Program-made: the position numbers and the translations under genes | Notes under the pieces: model-generated | Told to the model about the DNA's origin: nothing | The model's database searches: none | The model's input: only the letters and a program-made list of their open reading frames with translations | Assembly: GCA_002403375.1 (NCBI GenBank) | Contig: DHHQ01000013.1 | Span: 229,173-293,172 of the forward strand | Reading direction: 5' to 3' | Origin: Thiobacillus denitrificans | GTDB taxonomy: Bacteria; Pseudomonadota; Gammaproteobacteria; Burkholderiales; Thiobacillaceae | DNA length: 64,000 bases | Shown: in pieces, positions 19,313 to 30,105 of the stretch | Layout of the letters: every line of letters begins with the position of its first letter | Numbering within the stretch: the first letter of the stretch is position 1

Positions 19313-20085
19313 GACACCACCTCGATCGCGACGATTGCCAGGAACACGCGCATCATCCCGCGCAGCACCGAAACCGGCACCATGAAGAGCTTCTTCGGCG
19401 TCTCCAGCCCAGCGGTGACCGGGATCAGGGTGACCGCCAGCCCGAACAGCGCGCACTTGACGACCAGGCCCGCGAGGATCTGGAAGTCGAGAATTTTCGC
19501 GATCGTGCGGGTGTAGGGCTCAAAGCCCGCCAGGTTTGTGCCGTAGATGGCGAGGTAGCCGATCAGCAGCGCGAGCAGCCCGGCCAGCAGCGACAGCGCG
19601 ACGACCGAGATCACCCCGCCGATCAGGCGCGGCAGGAACTCGAACTGCATCGGCGGAACCTTGCAGTGCGCCAGCGAATCCAATTCATTGTTGACCTGCA
19701 TCAGCGCGACCTCGGTGTTGATGGCGCTGCCGGAGCGCAGGGCGATGAACAGCGCGGTCAGGAAGGGCAGCAGTTCCAGCACCAGCGTGCGGATCGTCAT
19801 TTCGCTGGCGAACTCGGTGAGGCCGAAGTCGCGCGCCGTCGACAGGATGATCGTGATGATGAGCCAGGAAATGACGAGCGCGTAGGCGAGGAAGACGTGC
19901 AGGATCTGCACGGCGGTGAAGTACACCTGCTTGATCACGACGTCGAAGGTGGCGAGATTCCAGGTGCTCGGATGCAGCACCAGCAGGCTGGCCTGAACGA
20001 GAAACGCGAACATGCCGTAAGCCACGGTGAACCAGCCGACGACCTTGGCCCCGAGCGATTCGATCGATGTCGCGAGAAAATTCAT
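19291..20085 (-). CDS. MlaE-type ABC permease
   Basis: 264 residues with about five to six membrane segments and the MlaE (PF02405) core, including LFIALRSGSAINTEVALMQVNNELDSL, here described in part only as the conserved RSGSAINTE stretch that forms the coupling helix. It is the first gene of the MCE operon and would form the inner-membrane part of a lipid transporter. The next gene starts inside its 3' end. No upstream terminator; the divergent SH3 operon begins about 110 bases away. Confidence 0.88.
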   Translation of the reverse strand: MNFLATSIESLGAKVVGWFTVAYGMFAFLVQASLLVLHPSTWNLATFDVVIKQVYFTAVQILHVFLAYALVISWLIITIILSTARDFGLTEFASEMTIRTLVLELLPFLTALFIALRSGSAINTEVALMQVNNELDSLAHCKVPPMQFEFLPRLIGGVISVVALSLLAGLLALLIGYLAIYGTNLAGFEPYTRTIAKILDFQILAGLVVKCALFGLAVTLIPVTAGLETPKKLFMVPVSVLRGMMRVFLAIVAIEVVSLALKYI

Positions 20086-20194
20086 CGCGGCATCTTAACG
20101 CCATCCTCGAGGGCGAGGGCTGCCGATGGCACGAAAACATCATCGCCGTGCCCGCATCGCTGCGGGCCGCGCCACAAGGAAGGGAAATGACACG

Positions 20195-21088
20195 ATGAAA
20201 ACCTCCGGGACTCGAGCCGCCGCACATCTGCCATGCGCGGCAGATGCCATGAAACCGGCAACCGTCTTGCTGATCGCGGCGCTTGCCGCAGTGCTCGGCG
20301 CGTGCGGCGATCGCAGCGAAGAAGCCGGTGCACCCGCGAGCGGGCCCATCGCCGAGGCGCCTCAGGCCGACCCCACCATCGCCGCCGAGGCGCCTCAGGC
20401 CGACCCCACCATCGCCGCCGAAGCACCTCGGGCCGACGCCACCCTCACCGCGGAAGCAACTCGGGCCGACACCACGACGTCTCCTCCCGTCGCCGAGGCG
20501 CCCCGCACCGAGCCCGCGACGTCTCCCCCTGTCGCGCAAGCGCCCCCCGCGCCTGCGACCGCTGCGGATTCGCCAGCGGCGGCCCCGGCTGCCGCTGCCC
20601 CGGCATCGCAACCCGCGCAGGCTGCGCCAGGCACGGTCCTGCGAGCAGAAAATCTCTACAGCGAGCCGGCTTCCACGTCGAAGGTCACGGCCAGCGTCGC
20701 CAAGGGCGCGAGCGTCGCCATCCTGGCGAGGCAAGGTGGCTGGCTGCGCGTGAAGTCCGGCAACTCCACCGGCTGGATCCGCCTGCTGTCGGTGCGCGCC
20801 GGCGAGGGGGGGCTGGGCGGGGCAGGCATCGGTGACGTGGTCGGCGCCGCCACCACCAAGTCGGACCCGACCCGCGTGGTCGCGGTCGCCGGCTTGCGCG
20901 GCCTGAACGAAGAGGACCTCAAGCAGGCCTCGTTCAACGAGGCGGAGCTGGCGCGCATGGAGGCGCTGACGGTGACGCCGGCGCAGGCGAGAAGCTTCGC
21001 CGCCCAGTCCGGCCTGGCCGTAGCCAGGGTGCCCGACCTGCCCAAGCCCCAGGCTGCGCAGCCCGCCTCGACGTGGGGGACCGACTGA
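20195..21088 (+). CDS. SH3-domain lipoprotein with an Ala/Pro-rich linker
   Basis: 297 residues from the ATG at 20195, which has a GGAAGGG ribosome site. A second ATG at 20249 gives a cleaner lipoprotein signal ending LGAC, so the real start is uncertain. After the lipid anchor comes an Ala/Pro/Thr-rich linker with 11-residue repeats, then a bacterial SH3 domain (RAENLYSEPASTSKVTASV to GWIRLLSVRAG), then a conserved 95-residue tail. The SH3 and tail are shared with the next gene. Bacterial SH3 domains commonly bind peptidoglycan. First gene of a five-gene run. Confidence 0.8.
   Translation: MKTSGTRAAAHLPCAADAMKPATVLLIAALAAVLGACGDRSEEAGAPASGPIAEAPQADPTIAAEAPQADPTIAAEAPRADATLTAEATRADTTTSPPVAEAPRTEPATSPPVAQAPPAPATAADSPAAAPAAAAPASQPAQAAPGTVLRAENLYSEPASTSKVTASVAKGASVAILARQGGWLRVKSGNSTGWIRLLSVRAGEGGLGGAGIGDVVGAATTKSDPTRVVAVAGLRGLNEEDLKQASFNEAELARMEALTVTPAQARSFAAQSGLAVARVPDLPKPQAAQPASTWGTD
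20351..20482 (+). repeat. 33-bp tandem repeat in the lipoprotein linker
   Basis: Four consecutive 33-bp units starting at 20351, 20384, 20417 and 20450. The first two are identical and the next two increasingly diverged. They encode 11-residue units of the type AEAPQADPTIA. Typical slippage-prone linker DNA. Confidence 0.85.
20941..21088 (+). repeat. Near-identical 3' block shared with the next SH3 gene
   Basis: This block matches 21636-21783 with only about four base differences over 148 bases, while the SH3-coding parts upstream are visibly more diverged. The tail has either been duplicated recently or homogenised by gene conversion. Confidence 0.85.
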
Positions 21089-21252
21089 TGAAAATCAGAA
21101 CGGACGCTCTTGGCGAGTCGTACGCGCATCGTTCGGCGCATCGGCCGCCGGCTCTCTGGCATGCGCCCCGGATGGCACGAAAGCGCCATTCGCCAGGCTT
21201 GCACCAGCGGGTGGCTGGCCATACAGTTTCGCTTCACACGGAGAGACACACC

Positions 21253-21783
21253 ATGAAGACATTCCTGATTCCTGCCGCCGTGCTGGCGCTGTGCGCCGCC
21301 ACGGCCTCGGCCTGGGCGGCCTCCGGCACGGTACTGCGCGCCGAGAAGCTCTACAGCCAGCCCGCCGCCACGTCCAAGGTGACGGCGAGCGTGGCCAAGG
21401 GCGCGAGCGTCGAGATCCTCGCCAAGCAGGGCGGCTGGCTGCGCGTGAAGTCGGGCAGCTCTACCGGCTGGATCCGCCTGCTGTCGGTGCGTGCCGGCAC
21501 CGGCGGGCTCGGCGGGACCGGGGTCGGCGATGTCGTCGGCGCCGCCACCACCAAGTCGGATCCCAGCCGCGTGGTTGCGGTGGCCGGTCTGCGCGGCCTG
21601 AATGAAGAAGACCTGAAGCAGGCCAAGTTCAATGAGGCGGAACTGGCGCGCATGGAGGCGCTGACGGTGACGCCGGCGCAGGCGAGAAGCTTCGCCGCCC
21701 AGTCCGGCCTGGCCGTGGCCAGGGTGCCCGACCTGCCCAAGCCCCAGGCTGCGCAGCCTGCCTCGACGTGGGGGACCAACTGA
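21253..21783 (+). CDS. Secreted SH3-domain protein, paralogue of the preceding gene
   Basis: 176 residues from the ATG at 21253. A signal peptide (about residues 1-23, ending SAWAAS) is followed directly by the SH3 domain (about 25-85) and the same 95-residue tail as the upstream lipoprotein. It lacks the lipid anchor and the Ala/Pro linker. So one paralogue is membrane-anchored and the other soluble in the periplasm. Its stop overlaps the ATG of the M48 gene (TGATG). Confidence 0.85.
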   Translation: MKTFLIPAAVLALCAATASAWAASGTVLRAEKLYSQPAATSKVTASVAKGASVEILAKQGGWLRVKSGSSTGWIRLLSVRAGTGGLGGTGVGDVVGAATTKSDPSRVVAVAGLRGLNEEDLKQAKFNEAELARMEALTVTPAQARSFAAQSGLAVARVPDLPKPQAAQPASTWGTN

Positions 21784-22688
21784 TGAAGCGCAAAATGATC
21801 GCAATGGCCGTTTCGCTGGTTGCCTTCAGCGGCGTCGCGGGCGCCTTCGACCTGGGCAAGGCGCTGGAAGACCGCGTCAAGCAGGAACTGGAAAAGAAGA
21901 CGCAGCCCGCGCAGACGACGGAGCCGGCGCCTGCCGATAGCACCGCTACCAAGAAGATCGACACCCGCCAGCTCGGGATGACGCTGCTGACCGGCTACTC
22001 GGTGGAAGAGGAGGTCCGCATCGGCCGCCAGGTCGCCGGCAACATGCTGGGCGCCGTGCCGCTGGTGCGCGACGACAAGCTGCAGAACTACGTCAACCTG
22101 GTCGGCAACTGGGTCGCGCTGCAAAGCGGGCGCAGCGACATCAGCTGGCACTTCGGCGTGCTCGACACCGAGGACATCAACGCCTTCGCCGCGCCGGGCG
22201 GCTACATCTTCGTGACCAAGGGCCTCTATCGCCGCCTCAACAACGAGGCCGAACTGGCCGGCGTGCTGGCGCACGAGATCGCCCACGTCACCCAGAAGCA
22301 CCACCTCAAGGTGCTCAGGCAGTCGAGCGTGATCGGCGCGCTCGGCCAGGCCGCGAGCAAGAAGGCCGCGGGAAGCGACCCGGTGGTGCAGAACCTGATC
22401 GGCAACGGCGCCGAGATCATGGCGCGCGGGCTCGACAAGAACGCCGAATACGAGGCCGACCGCATCGGCATGGTGTACGCCGCACGCTCCGGCTACGAGC
22501 CGTGGGGGCTGCCCAGCGTGCTGCAGGACCTGGCCGGACTCCCGGCCAAGGACAGCCGCACCGGCCTGCTGTACAAGACCCACCCGCATCCGGCGGAGCG
22601 CCTGGCGGCGCTCGGCGAGGCGGTCGACGGTCGCCTCGACGCCGTCGGCGGCAAGGACGCAGCCAGCCGCTTCTACCGCCTCAAGTGA
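21783..22688 (+). CDS. Periplasmic M48-family metalloprotease
   Basis: 301 residues. A signal peptide (about 1-21) precedes an M48 peptidase domain. The zinc motif HEIAH is at residues 164-168 in GVLAHEIAHVTQKHH, and the third ligand is expected in AEYEADRIG. It lacks the C-terminal TPR domain of BepA, so it is closer to YcaL/LoiP-type proteases that degrade or refold envelope proteins. The start codon overlaps the SH3 stop by one base and its stop overlaps the cyclase start by four. Confidence 0.9.
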   Translation: MKRKMIAMAVSLVAFSGVAGAFDLGKALEDRVKQELEKKTQPAQTTEPAPADSTATKKIDTRQLGMTLLTGYSVEEEVRIGRQVAGNMLGAVPLVRDDKLQNYVNLVGNWVALQSGRSDISWHFGVLDTEDINAFAAPGGYIFVTKGLYRRLNNEAELAGVLAHEIAHVTQKHHLKVLRQSSVIGALGQAASKKAAGSDPVVQNLIGNGAEIMARGLDKNAEYEADRIGMVYAARSGYEPWGLPSVLQDLAGLPAKDSRTGLLYKTHPHPAERLAALGEAVDGRLDAVGGKDAASRFYRLK

Positions 22689-24898
22689 GGCCCGCCTCGT
22701 CCAGGCTGGCGCAGGCGATTCTGTCTGCGCTGTTCGTCCTGTCGATCGCGGCGCACGTCGGTGGGCTGGTCACGATCGCCCCGATGCAGCGCGTCGAGGC
22801 CTGGCTGTATGACGCCTGGCTGAAGCGCACCGCACCGGCCGGCGCCGACGACCGCGTCGCCATCCTCGACATCGACGAGGCCAGCCTGAAGAGCGTCGGC
22901 CGCTGGCCGTGGAGCCGCGACACCATGACCACGCTGGTCGAGCAGCTGTTCGACCGCTACGGGGTGGCGGCCGTCGGCTTCGACGTGGTGTTCGCCGAAC
23001 CCGACAACAGTTCCGGCCTCGACAGCCTGCGCCGGCTCGCGGGGGGCGAGCTCGCCGGCAGCCGCGAGTTCCGCACCGCGCTCGACGCACTGGCGCCGCG
23101 TCTCGACTACGACGCGCGCTTTGCCGCGGCGCTCGCCGAGCGCCCCGTTTCGCTCGGCTACTACTTCATTCCCGAGGGCTACGGCGACGCCAGGACCGGC
23201 GTGCTGCCGCCGCCGTCGCTGTCCGCAGACGCGTTTGCCCCGCTGCGCCCCGGCCAGCCGGCCGCGGGCTACGGCGCGAACCTGGCCGAATTCCAGCGCG
23301 CAGCGCAGGGCGCGGGCTTCTTCAACATGCGCGCCGACGACGACGGCACCGCGCGGCAGATGGCGCTGGTCAGCCCGTTCGGCGACGGCTACTACCTGTC
23401 GCTGTCGGCGTCGACGCTGCGGATCGCCTTCGGCGGCGACGCGCCCGCCGCCGGCGTCGAGGCGCGCGGCGTGCTCGGGCGGCCCTACCTGTCGCCGTGG
23501 CTCGAGGTCGGCGGCCTGCGCGTGCCGCTCAGCGCGGACGGCACGGTGCACGTGCCGTACCGCGCCGGCTCGCCGTTCCCCTATCTGTCCGCCGCCGAGG
23601 TGCTGGCCGGCCGGGCGCCGCTCGAGCAGCTGGAAAACCGCATCGTGCTGGTGGGGTCGACCGCGCCGGGGCTGGCCGACCTGCGGGTGACGCCGTTTTC
23701 CAACACCTTCCCGGGGGTCGAGATCCACGCCCACCTGATCGCCGGCATCCTCGACGGCACCATCCGCGCGACCCCGCCGTGGGCGAAGGACGCGCGGCTC
23801 GCCGCGGTGCTGCTGCTGGGCGCGCTGCTCACCTTCGTGCTGCTGCGCTTCGGCCCGACCGTCGGCCTGGCGGCGACGATCGCCCTGCTGGGGCTGCTGC
23901 TCGCGGCCTACGCCCTGGCCTGGTCGCGTTTCATGGTGGTGCCGATGGCGGCGCCGATGCTCACGCTGTTCGGCCTCTATGCGCTCAATACCGCCTACGG
24001 TTTCTTCGCCGAGACGCGCAGCAAGCGCCAGATCACCAAGCTGTTCGGCCAGTACGTGCCGCCCGAGCTCGCCGTCGAGATGAGCCGCGACCCGACGCAC
24101 TACACCATGGAAGGCCAGTCGCGCGAGATGACGGTGCTGTTCTCCGACATCCGCGGCTTCACCAACTTCTCGGAGAGGCTGCCGCCGACCGAGCTCGCCG
24201 AGGTGCTCAACGCCTACCTGTCGACGATGACGCGCGTCGTGCAGCAGCACCAGGGCACGATCGACAAGTACATCGGCGACGCGATCATGGCGTTCTGGAA
24301 TGCGCCGGTGGATCTGACCGACCACGCCGCCCGCGCGGTCGCTACCGCGCTCGACATGCAGGCCGCGCTGCCGCAGCTGAACGCGGAGTTCGCCGCGCGC
24401 GGCTGGCCCGAGGTGAAGATCGGCATCGGCGTCAACACCGGGCGCATGAGCGTCGGCAACATGGGCTCGGAATTCCGCATGTCGTACACCGTCATGGGCG
24501 ACGCCGTGAACCTCGGTTCGCGCCTCGAAGGCATCACGAAACAATATGCCGTCGGCATCCTCGCCACCCAGCCCACGGTCGACGCCGACCCGGTGCACGC
24601 CTTCATGAAGGTCGACGTGGTGCGGGTCAAGGGCAAGGAGACGCCGGTCGCCATCTACGAGCCGCTGGGGCCGAAGGACGGCGTGGCCGAGGCGGTGCGC
24701 CGGGACGCGGCCGAGTTCGAGGCGGCGTTCGCAGCCTACCAGGGGCGGGACTGGAACGCCGCGGAGGCGGCGCTCGCCACGCTCAACGCCCGCGCGCCGC
24801 GCCCGTTGTACGATATCTACCTCGAGCGCATCGCGCATTTCCGCGAAACGCCCCCGCCCGCCGACTGGGACGGGGTGTTCGTCTACACGACCAAGTAA
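22685..24898 (+). CDS. CHASE2-domain adenylate/guanylate cyclase
   Basis: 737 residues from the GTG at 22685. An N-terminal membrane segment (about 8-30) is followed by a large periplasmic CHASE2 sensor (about 40-335), three membrane helices (about 340-435) and a class III cyclase domain (about 460-650). Metal-binding acids lie in VLFSDIRGFTNFSE and YIGDAIMAFWN, and the nucleotide site in YTVMGDAVNLGSRLEG. A short C-terminal extension follows. It should make cAMP (possibly cGMP) in the cytoplasm in response to a periplasmic signal. It overlaps the M48 gene (GTGA) and precedes a phosphodiesterase by two bases. Confidence 0.92.
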   Translation: MRPASSRLAQAILSALFVLSIAAHVGGLVTIAPMQRVEAWLYDAWLKRTAPAGADDRVAILDIDEASLKSVGRWPWSRDTMTTLVEQLFDRYGVAAVGFDVVFAEPDNSSGLDSLRRLAGGELAGSREFRTALDALAPRLDYDARFAAALAERPVSLGYYFIPEGYGDARTGVLPPPSLSADAFAPLRPGQPAAGYGANLAEFQRAAQGAGFFNMRADDDGTARQMALVSPFGDGYYLSLSASTLRIAFGGDAPAAGVEARGVLGRPYLSPWLEVGGLRVPLSADGTVHVPYRAGSPFPYLSAAEVLAGRAPLEQLENRIVLVGSTAPGLADLRVTPFSNTFPGVEIHAHLIAGILDGTIRATPPWAKDARLAAVLLLGALLTFVLLRFGPTVGLAATIALLGLLLAAYALAWSRFMVVPMAAPMLTLFGLYALNTAYGFFAETRSKRQITKLFGQYVPPELAVEMSRDPTHYTMEGQSREMTVLFSDIRGFTNFSERLPPTELAEVLNAYLSTMTRVVQQHQGTIDKYIGDAIMAFWNAPVDLTDHAARAVATALDMQAALPQLNAEFAARGWPEVKIGIGVNTGRMSVGNMGSEFRMSYTVMGDAVNLGSRLEGITKQYAVGILATQPTVDADPVHAFMKVDVVRVKGKETPVAIYEPLGPKDGVAEAVRRDAAEFEAAFAAYQGRDWNAAEAALATLNARAPRPLYDIYLERIAHFRETPPPADWDGVFVYTTK

Positions 24899-24900
24899 TC

Positions 24901-25665
24901 ATGAAACTCACCGTACTGGGCTGCAGCGGCGGCATCGGCAGCGGGCGCCACACGACCAGCCTCTTGGTCGACGACGACGTGCTGATCGACGCCGGCAGCG
25001 GGCTGACCAGGCTCGACTTCGAGCAGCTGCTGAAGATCGACCACGTCTTCCTCACCCACGCCCATCTCGACCACGTGCTCGGGCTGCCGCTCATGCTCGA
25101 CAGCGTCGGCGACCTGCGCGACACGCCGGTGACGGTGCACGCCCTGCCCGAGGTGCTCGATGTCCTCGCCGCGCATCTGTTCAACTGGAAGCTGTGGCCG
25201 GACTTCCGCGAGATCCCGAGCGCGGAGGCACCGTGGCTGCGCTTCGCAGCGCTGGACTTCGGCGAGGCGCTCACCGTCGGTGACCGCAGCTTTCGTCCGT
25301 TGCCGGCCAACCACGTGGTGCCGGCGTGCGGCCTGCACGTCGCGTGCCCGGCGGGCAGCCTGGTCTTCAGCGGCGACACCGGGCCGAGCGACGCGCTGGT
25401 CGCGGCGCTCAACGCGATTCCCGACCTGCGCCACCTCATCATCGAGACCTCGTTCGAGAACGAACTCGCCGACATCGCCCGGGCGTCGAAGCATCACTGG
25501 CCCGATTCGCTGGCGGCGGACTTGCGGGCACTCAGCGTCGCGCCCGAGGTGTGGATCACCCATCTGAAGCCGGGCAACGAGTCGGCGATCATGAACGAGC
25601 TGCGCGAGGCGGCACCCGGCTGGGGCGTCGAGGCGCTGATGCAGGGGCAGGTGATCGCGCTGTAG
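24901..25665 (+). CDS. Class II cyclic-nucleotide phosphodiesterase (MBL fold)
   Basis: 254 residues of the metallo-beta-lactamase fold. The metal motif is T52-H-A-H-L-D-H58, in LTHAHLDHVLGLPLMLDS, as in class II 3',5'-cyclic nucleotide phosphodiesterases (yeast PDE1 type). Further ligands are seen in PANHVVPACGL, FSGDTGPSD and the final THLKPGNE. It sits 2 bases after a nucleotide cyclase, which strongly supports a role in breaking down that enzyme's product. No signal peptide, so it is cytoplasmic. Confidence 0.85.
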   Translation: MKLTVLGCSGGIGSGRHTTSLLVDDDVLIDAGSGLTRLDFEQLLKIDHVFLTHAHLDHVLGLPLMLDSVGDLRDTPVTVHALPEVLDVLAAHLFNWKLWPDFREIPSAEAPWLRFAALDFGEALTVGDRSFRPLPANHVVPACGLHVACPAGSLVFSGDTGPSDALVAALNAIPDLRHLIIETSFENELADIARASKHHWPDSLAADLRALSVAPEVWITHLKPGNESAIMNELREAAPGWGVEALMQGQVIAL

Positions 25666-25680
25666 GCCTGCCCGGCCGGC

Positions 25681-26715
25681 TCAGGGCGCGAAGCGCGCGA
25701 GCTCGGCCTCGAACTCGGCCGCACTCAGGCCTTGGTACGCTTCGCGGCTGAAGCGCGTCACCGCGCCCGCCATCTCGCTCCAGCCGTAGCCGCGGCTCAC
25801 GGCCTCCAGCTTTTCAGCGTCCTGCGCCACGCGGGCGACCACGTGCAGGCAGTTCCTGCTGTAGAGCAGGTTGTAGGGAATGTTCTGCTGGTGCAGGCGG
25901 TCGAGCTCGATCCAGGCGTCGACGGGTTCGGTGAAGCGGCGGCACGGCAGCGGGTAGCGGTCGGCGCCGCCGTTGTGGGCGAAGCGCGATTCCAGCAGCG
26001 GGAGCGGGTCGGCCTGCACGAAGCTCTGGAAGTGCAGGTGGTTGACCGATGCGCCGGCGCCATAGCTGTTGTAGCCGAGGTGGAAGCCGGGCACGCCCGA
26101 GTGCGCGCACAGGTGCCACGCCCAGCCGTGCAGTTCGGGGGTGAGGTGCTGCGGCATCTCGCGCGGCGGCTCAGGCACCAGCAGGCCGTGCAGGCGCGCG
26201 AAGGGGAACTTGTTGTAGAGCAGGCGCGCCGGCTTGCCGGCGAGCCTGCCTTCCCACAGCACTTCCTTCGCGAGGAAGGGCTTGTTGAAGTGGAAACCGG
26301 CTGCGTCGAAGGGGCGCAGCAGGCCCTCGAATTTCTGACTGCTGACGCGTGGCGGGCGCAGCGCGCGGACGGGGTTGAACATCACGTGCCACGGGCCGGC
26401 GTGCCGGCTCTCCGCCAGTCCGATGTGCTCGAAGCCGATCAGGCTCAGCTTGAGAAAGACCATCACGTCGTCGTCCGGCTCGGCGAGCGTCTGGCCGCGC
26501 CGCAGGGTGTCGGCGAGCGACGCCGCGAGCTCGGCATGGCGTTGCCGCAGGGCCGGCGAGAGCTGCGCCCACAGTTTCCTGTCGTAGGCGGCGTTGGCGA
26601 GCACGAGGATGTAGACGCCGAGTCCCTTGTGCGTGTCGAGCAGGGTGGAAAGCCCGGTGGCGAAATGCTGTTGCAGCGCCGCGAGCGAGGTGAACGGGGT
26701 CGGATTCGGGGACAT
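25681..26715 (-). CDS. HIT-superfamily GDP-sugar phosphorylase-like protein
   Basis: 344 residues, no signal peptide. The histidine triad is at residues 226-230 in SVNHLHFQSF, and NKFPFARLHGLLVPEP at about 168-183 is the usual substrate-binding region. The motif resembles GDP-L-galactose and GDP-D-glucose phosphorylases (VTC2/GDPGP1 group) and ATP adenylyltransferases more than small HIT hydrolases. The substrate cannot be fixed from sequence. Convergent with the phosphodiesterase gene, 15 bases away, with no visible terminator. Confidence 0.65.
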   Translation of the reverse strand: MSPNPTPFTSLAALQQHFATGLSTLLDTHKGLGVYILVLANAAYDRKLWAQLSPALRQRHAELAASLADTLRRGQTLAEPDDDVMVFLKLSLIGFEHIGLAESRHAGPWHVMFNPVRALRPPRVSSQKFEGLLRPFDAAGFHFNKPFLAKEVLWEGRLAGKPARLLYNKFPFARLHGLLVPEPPREMPQHLTPELHGWAWHLCAHSGVPGFHLGYNSYGAGASVNHLHFQSFVQADPLPLLESRFAHNGGADRYPLPCRRFTEPVDAWIELDRLHQQNIPYNLLYSRNCLHVVARVAQDAEKLEAVSRGYGWSEMAGAVTRFSREAYQGLSAAEFEAELARFAP

Positions 26716-26804
26716 GCGGGGCACGCGTTGAAGGCGATGCCCGCATGGTGCCACCGCGCGACGGCGGCGGGTATTGAGGTTTTTTTTCGCCAGCCGCGCG
26801 GCGT

Positions 26805-27512
26805 TTATAGGTCGCCGGCGGCGGCGGCGCGCATCACGTCCTCCATCTTGTCGCGGATCGCCTGCGCGCCGCTGCGCAGCTCGGGCGTGATCCCGGCCTG
26901 CTTGCCGGCGAGGTCGAGCCAGGTGAGGTCCCAGTCCATCATCAGCACCCAGATGTTCCGGTCGGCGTCCTCCATCACGGCGATCCGGCAGGGCAGGAAC
27001 ACGACCATCTCGGGGATCACCTTGAGCAGCTCGCGGCCGATGGCGATGTCGCAGAAGCTGAACACCTCGACGCGCGGCGCGCCGGTGTCGCCGAGCACCG
27101 CCTCGAAGTCCTTCCACATCGGGTTGCTGCCGACGTACTTGAGGTTGACCTGGTTGGCGCGCAGCATCATCGACTGCACCACCTCGTCAAAGCTCAGGCC
27201 GGACCTGGCCCGGTACTTGACGGCGAAGTAGTTGATCGCCTCGCGCGCGTCCACCTGCATCATGCTGGCCATCAGCGGCATCGCCATCTGCAGCCAGCGC
27301 TTCTTCTCCTCGGGCGTCAGCACGCGGTTCATCTGGTAGTCGCGGTAGGGCGGCGGCAGCCCCTGCTGCACCAGCATCGGCCCGTAGGGGGTGGGGGTGA
27401 CGCCGATCCAGCTCTCGGGCATGGCGGGCGCCGGCAGCGGGGCGGGGGGATCGGCGGCGAGCGCCGGCAGGCTGCACCACCAGGCGAGGGCGAACCAGAG
27501 CGTGCGCTTCAT
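26805..27512 (-). CDS. Secreted DUF302-domain protein
   Basis: 235 residues from the ATG at 27512. A signal peptide (about 1-19, ending PALAAD) is followed by a Pro-rich stretch, then a DUF302 domain in the C-terminal half, seen in RVEVFSFCDIAIGRELLK and MVVFLPCRIAVMEDADRN. DUF302 proteins are widespread in sulfur- and metal-metabolising bacteria and have no established activity. Two cysteines in the domain (FCD and PCR) may matter. Confidence 0.7.
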   Translation of the reverse strand: MKRTLWFALAWWCSLPALAADPPAPLPAPAMPESWIGVTPTPYGPMLVQQGLPPPYRDYQMNRVLTPEEKKRWLQMAMPLMASMMQVDAREAINYFAVKYRARSGLSFDEVVQSMMLRANQVNLKYVGSNPMWKDFEAVLGDTGAPRVEVFSFCDIAIGRELLKVIPEMVVFLPCRIAVMEDADRNIWVLMMDWDLTWLDLAGKQAGITPELRSGAQAIRDKMEDVMRAAAAGDL

Positions 27513-27577
27513 GAGGGGTCTCCTGGGCCGTGACGGGTCCATCCTACGCACGCCCCGAGGCGGGCGTCAATGCGGGA

Positions 27578-30097
<2,520 letters not shown>

Positions 30098-30105
30098 GCG
30101 GGTGC

